Source: an uncultured Chloroflexota bacterium (GTDB lineage Bacteria > Chloroflexota > Dehalococcoidia > Lucifugimonadales > GCA-002694895). From it: a stretch of DNA of 64,000 nt. The stretch spans positions 1 through 64,000 of the forward strand of contig CAJWSY010000001.1 in the NCBI GenBank assembly GCA_913045935.1. Reading direction: 5' to 3'. Position numbers and translations under genes: made by a program. Position 1 is the first letter of the stretch. Each line of letters begins with the position of its first letter. The notes beneath the pieces were generated by a model. The model was not told the origin of the DNA, did not search any database, and worked only from the letters and a program-made list of their open reading frames with translations. This document shows, piece by piece, positions 59,593 to 64,000 of this stretch.

Positions 59593-62175
59593 TTAATTTA
59601 AACTAAAGGATGAAATTCCACCGTTTTTCTCTACTTCAATTGCTCTGTCAAAAGATTCTTTTAGAGATTCCAAATGAGTAATAACAATAATTTTTTTAAA
59701 CTTATAATCATTTGAAATACTAACTGTTTGTATTGCCTCCCTAAGTCTATCTTGTCCCTCTTGATCTTGCGAACCAAAACCTTCATCAATAAATAATATG
59801 GGAGATCTTACACCTGATCTTAAAGATATCAGTCTAGATAAAGCAATTCTAATTGCAAAATCTATTCTAAAAGATTCTCCTCCACTATATGTTTCATAAT
59901 CTCTTACAACACCATTATGATCAGCAATAAAAATTTCTATTTCTTGTGAAAAAGATTCAGATCCACTGATTTTTTTTCCATCTATTTTTCTAAATTCAAC
60001 AGTCAAGTTATTTTCAGTCAATGCCGAAAGTAATTTGTTTGTTTCTCTACTTAATTCTGGTAAAGAATATTCAATTATTTGAGATGGAATTCCATTAGTG
60101 CCAAAACTTTTAACCAAAATTTCTAAATTATTTTGTTTTTCAAATAATTTTGTATTTTTAATTTTAGTATCTTCAACTAAGTCTAATTTAGATTGTAAGT
60201 TATCAATAAAATTTGATTTTGAATGTTTTTCATTCGTTAATTCTTTAATTTCAGATTCTAAGTTATGAATTACTTCAATATCAAAATCATAGACATCTAA
60301 TTTTTCATTATTTAAAATAATGTTTTCTTCTAAAATTTTAATATCATTTTCAATTATCTTTTTATCTTCATTCAACAAATTTAATTTTTGATTATTTTGA
60401 GTAGTTCTTGATAAAGCTTGATCCATATAAAACTTTTCTTTTTCTAACTCTATTTTTTGAGTCTGAACATTTTCTAGCAAATAATTATATCTATCCTGAT
60501 CAAAATTCAGTTCATTAATTTCTTTGTTTAATGTGATTAATTGTTCATTCAAATCTTTATATTCAAAATTATTTTCCTTGTAATTAAGTAATGTATTTTG
60601 AATTTTTTCTTTTTCTATAATTTCATTATTATAATTTTCACCCACAGTTTTAATTTTATTATTTTCAGATTCTAAATATTTTATTTGATTATCATTATTT
60701 ACATATAGATCAGTAATTGCTTTGTAATCCTTTCTAATTTGATCTCTAGTTTTTATCTGATCTGACAATTTTTTTTTATCTTTAATTAATTGAGAATTGA
60801 ATTGTTCAATTTCATTATTGTAATTTTCAATTAAGTCATTTTTTGAATTATCATCTATTTTCGATTTACAAACAGGACAAATATTATCATCAAATTTAAG
60901 CAAATCAATTTTTTGCAAAAAATCTTCAACAATATTTTCTTTCTTTAAAATCTCTTTATTTAAATTTTCTATATTTGAATCGTATGTAACAATTTTCATA
61001 TCAAGTTCTTTAGAATCACTACTTGCATCTATTTGATCGTTTTGTAATTTAGTAATCGTATTTTTATTATTTGTATAAGTTGATTTTTCTGATTCAAGTT
61101 TCTTTTTCAATTCAATCAAATTTGCTGAAATATTATTTAATTCCAAATCATTATTTTTAATTACTGAAGTTAAGGTAATTTTTAATTTGTCAATTTTAGA
61201 ATTAATTTCCTGATGTTTTGAAAATAATTTGCCTAAATCATTAAACTCGGCATATTTTAAAAGTATTTTCTCATAATCTAAATTAATTTTTTTCGAGTCA
61301 ATCAACAACTTTTTATCACTCATTATTTCATCTGAAATTAATTGTATATCTGTGTTTTTAGATTTCAGATTTTCATCTAATATATTTTTCTTATCTATAT
61401 CTCCTTTTATTGCATTACTCAAATTATTAAACTCTAATATTTTTGATTCGTTATCTTTTTTTGTTTGCTCTTTATGTGACAACATTTGTTCAATTTCTTT
61501 TAATTTTTTCTTGTGTCCATTTAATCCTATTTGTTCAGGGTCTAATTGTAATAATTCGTCAGATATTCTTTCATTTAACATAGAATTAAATCCTATCTGA
61601 TTTTTTATATCATTTAATTTTTTTTTACTAAAATCAGATAATTTTTGCCATTCATTCAGGTTTAATATTTCAGACAATATTTCTTTTCTTTTTGTAGGTT
61701 GAGAAGTAGAGAATCTATCAGCATTTCCTTGCATTAGATAAGATGTATTAACAAATGTTTCATAGTTCATATTTACTATTTTTTCAATAATTCTTTGCGT
61801 TTCAGAAACAGTATTTCCAGATATTGAATTAAATCCTGTTCCATCAAATTGTTCAAAGTTGAGTTTTTGTGATCCTTTAGATTTAATAGATCTAAGGATT
61901 CTGTATTTTGTATTTGACAAAGATTCTGTAGTAATAAAATCAATGTCAAATTCAAGCTCAGCAAACATTTCATCCTCACCTTTAGATATTAAATCTTTAG
62001 AACTTTGAACTCTAGTTTTTCCCCATAACGACCATGTAATTGCCTCCAAAAGAGCAGATTTACCATTACCATTATCGCCAGTGATACAAGCAACACTCCA
62101 ATCATCAAAATCTAAAACATCAGTCTTACCTTTATAAGACATAAAATTATTTAATTTCAATTTTGAAGGAATCAT
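59593..62175 (-). CDS. SbcC/Rad50-like SMC-family ATPase
   Basis: Walker A GDNGNGKSALLEAITWSLWG, coiled coil with CPVCKS zinc hook, SGGESFRIDFAIRIALS signature, FIDEGFG. Confidence 0.9.
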   Translation of the reverse strand: MIPSKLKLNNFMSYKGKTDVLDFDDWSVACITGDNGNGKSALLEAITWSLWGKTRVQSSKDLISKGEDEMFAELEFDIDFITTESLSNTKYRILRSIKSKGSQKLNFEQFDGTGFNSISGNTVSETQRIIEKIVNMNYETFVNTSYLMQGNADRFSTSQPTKRKEILSEILNLNEWQKLSDFSKKKLNDIKNQIGFNSMLNERISDELLQLDPEQIGLNGHKKKLKEIEQMLSHKEQTKKDNESKILEFNNLSNAIKGDIDKKNILDENLKSKNTDIQLISDEIMSDKKLLIDSKKINLDYEKILLKYAEFNDLGKLFSKHQEINSKIDKLKITLTSVIKNNDLELNNISANLIELKKKLESEKSTYTNNKNTITKLQNDQIDASSDSKELDMKIVTYDSNIENLNKEILKKENIVEDFLQKIDLLKFDDNICPVCKSKIDDNSKNDLIENYNNEIEQFNSQLIKDKKKLSDQIKTRDQIRKDYKAITDLYVNNDNQIKYLESENNKIKTVGENYNNEIIEKEKIQNTLLNYKENNFEYKDLNEQLITLNKEINELNFDQDRYNYLLENVQTQKIELEKEKFYMDQALSRTTQNNQKLNLLNEDKKIIENDIKILEENIILNNEKLDVYDFDIEVIHNLESEIKELTNEKHSKSNFIDNLQSKLDLVEDTKIKNTKLFEKQNNLEILVKSFGTNGIPSQIIEYSLPELSRETNKLLSALTENNLTVEFRKIDGKKISGSESFSQEIEIFIADHNGVVRDYETYSGGESFRIDFAIRIALSRLISLRSGVRSPILFIDEGFGSQDQEGQDRLREAIQTVSISNDYKFKKIIVITHLESLKESFDRAIEVEKNGGISSFSLN

Positions 62176-62181
62176 AAATCT

Positions 62182-62667
62182 TTAATTCACAACATCGTAT
62201 TTAAAATCACAATAATCATCACCCTGCATTAAAGTTTTTTTACGAGTTAATTTTATATTTTGATTAAACCCTTTCACCAAATTAAAATCACGATTGCAAG
62301 AAAGATCAAATCCCAATTCCTCCAATCCCATAGATTTATACATTTCTGCATACTTACATCTCACTACGTTATAATGATAACTTTTATCATCTTTTTTTAT
62401 AATCGAAGTTTCTAAAGATCCGTCTCTTGTCCATGGTTCTTGTCTGTCTATAAATGCTTCCAAAGAATTTCCTTTAATCTTTGTTAGTTCATATCCTTGT
62501 TCAATTGCTATGCCTTTTATAACTTCTGTAATGATATGCCGGGTTTTTTTAGTACCTAATTCCCCGGATAAATAATCTTTAAATTTCATAATAAGCTTAG
62601 CTTCTATTTCTCTTCTAAGTAGTATGCCTACTTTTTCGTTTATTTCATTATCACTTTTTGGAGCCAT
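62182..62667 (-). CDS. L-2-amino-thiazoline-4-carboxylic acid hydrolase family protein
   Basis: YHYNVVRCKYAEMYKSMGLEELGFDLSCNRDFNLVKGFNQNIKLTRKKTLMQGDDYCDFKY; start set at MAPKSDNEIN. Confidence 0.8.
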   Translation of the reverse strand: MAPKSDNEINEKVGILLRREIEAKLIMKFKDYLSGELGTKKTRHIITEVIKGIAIEQGYELTKIKGNSLEAFIDRQEPWTRDGSLETSIIKKDDKSYHYNVVRCKYAEMYKSMGLEELGFDLSCNRDFNLVKGFNQNIKLTRKKTLMQGDDYCDFKYDVVN

Positions 62668-64000
62668 CACTATCCTCAATATATTTTGATAAAGGACTAA
62701 CATTATACTCAAATTTCTTACTATTCACACTAAGTATGGCAGAGTAAGCCCCATCAAGAGACGTGAAACATGGGATGTTTTTTTCGGCGGCTGCTCTACG
62801 AATATCAAATCCGTCCTTTATCATTTCACTTTCTCCTGTAACTGTATTAATTACTACATCGACTAATCCATGATTAATAACATCTACTACATTAGGGTGT
62901 TTTCCGGTAAAAACTTTAGGAATGAAATTCACGTCTATACCCATATTTTTAATAAAGTCTGCCGTACCTTCTGTAGCAAGTAAGTTAAATCCTTTTTCAT
63001 CTAACTCTAAAACTATTTTTTCAAAATCTGATTTATCTCTGTCAGCAATACTGACTAAAACCGTACCTTTGTCTGGTATAGCCATACCTGAAGATATAAG
63101 AGCTTTATACATTGCTTTATTAAATTCTTTATCTATACCCATAACCTCGCCTGTTGATTTCATTTCAGGACCTAAAGTTGTATCAACTCCGGTTAATTTT
63201 GACATGGAAAAAACCGGAGCTTTTATAGCAAATAAATCTTTATTTTTATTCAATCCTCCAGGATAACCTAGTGAAGATAATAATTCACCTGCCATAACTT
63301 TAACTGCAATATTTACCATAGGAATATTGGTGACTTTTGATATAAAAGGGATAGTTCTACTTGCTCGTGGGTTAACTTCAAGAACTAATACTTGTTGTGT
63401 TTTTTGATCTATAACATATTGTATATTCAACAATCCTTTGACATTTAAATTCAAAGCAATTTTAGTTGTATAGTCAATAATTTGATTAATATGATCGTCA
63501 GACAAACTGATAGGCGGATACACTGCCATTGAATCTCCGCTATGAACTCCTGCTTTTTCAATATGTTCCATAATTCCTGGTATAAATACATCTTTACCAT
63601 CACAAACAGCGTCAACTTCTATTTCTGTACCTAAAATATATTTATCAATCAAAACAGGTCTACCTTCTCCAGCTTGAAATGCATCTTTTAGTAATGAATC
63701 TAATTCGCTCTCTTTATATGCGATATCCATAGCTCTGCCTCCTAGCACAAAGCTAGGTCGGACAAGAACTGGATAGCCTAATTTAACTGCAATATTCCTT
63801 GCTTCTTCTTCATCGGAAGCAGTAAATCCTGGAGGATTTGGCACATCGATAGTTTTTAAAAATTGTTCAAACAAACCTCTATCAGATGCAGTGTTAATAG
63901 AATTAACAGGAGAGCCCAATATTTGATATTTATTCAAGTTAATTTGTGAAGATAAATTAATAGCAGTTTGTCCTCCAAACTGTACTATTGTTTTTGTATC
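62651..64000 (-). CDS. carB: Carbamoyl-phosphate synthase large subunit, C-terminal part (continues past window end)
   Basis: Frame open upstream of the track start: DTKTIVQFGGQTAINLSSQINLNKYQILG; VRPSFVLGGRAMDIAY, EVNPRASRTIPFISK. Confidence 0.95.
   Translation of the reverse strand, partial: DTKTIVQFGGQTAINLSSQINLNKYQILGSPVNSINTASDRGLFEQFLKTIDVPNPPGFTASDEEEARNIAVKLGYPVLVRPSFVLGGRAMDIAYKESELDSLLKDAFQAGEGRPVLIDKYILGTEIEVDAVCDGKDVFIPGIMEHIEKAGVHSGDSMAVYPPISLSDDHINQIIDYTTKIALNLNVKGLLNIQYVIDQKTQQVLVLEVNPRASRTIPFISKVTNIPMVNIAVKVMAGELLSSLGYPGGLNKNKDLFAIKAPVFSMSKLTGVDTTLGPEMKSTGEVMGIDKEFNKAMYKALISSGMAIPDKGTVLVSIADRDKSDFEKIVLELDEKGFNLLATEGTADFIKNMGIDVNFIPKVFTGKHPNVVDVINHGLVDVVINTVTGESEMIKDGFDIRRAAAEKNIPCFTSLDGAYSAILSVNSKKFEYNVSPLSKYIEDSDGSKK

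Overview
AT-rich, tightly packed bacterial chromosome segment with about 60 protein genes. It reads as a streamlined marine-type genome; a Chloroflexota/SAR202-like origin is only a guess from gene content. Contents in order: thrC; a T-box-controlled ilvBNC-leuACD operon; a divergent fatty-acid supercluster (yceD-rpmF-fabD-nusB-acpP-ftsK-accDA facing a MaoC pair-plsX-fabG-fabL); ygfZ-iscA; RNase P RNA; nadC; maf; tRNA-Trp(CCA); a Fur-family regulator with a NicO-type Ni/Co transporter; murQ-anmK-rluB-alkA; a redox lipoprotein split by an in-frame UGA; an M20 amidohydrolase; an MMPL transporter; mutS; a NuoE/NuoF/FdhA-like/FNR operon; split D-glutamate cyclase genes; a sortase; serS; acyl-CoA genes; jag-yidC-PQQ-yidD-rnpA-rpmH; rph; lepA; an SbcC/Rad50-like gene; and partial carB. 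Main discovery candidates: (1) a thioredoxin-fold lipoprotein whose UGA falls at the first Cys of the CxxC motif (UATC) and is followed by a bSECIS-like hairpin at the expected spacing; (2) an exact 186-bp tandem duplication carrying a consensus promoter immediately followed by a terminator-like hairpin and the 3' end of that same gene; (3) a Nur-box-like operator whose second half-site is the -35 element of the Ni transporter promoter; (4) a NuoEF plus Cys/Sec-less FdhA-like plus FNR redox operon; (5) a 95-nt out-of-frame yidC/jag overlap. All calls come from reading the sequence; no searches were run.
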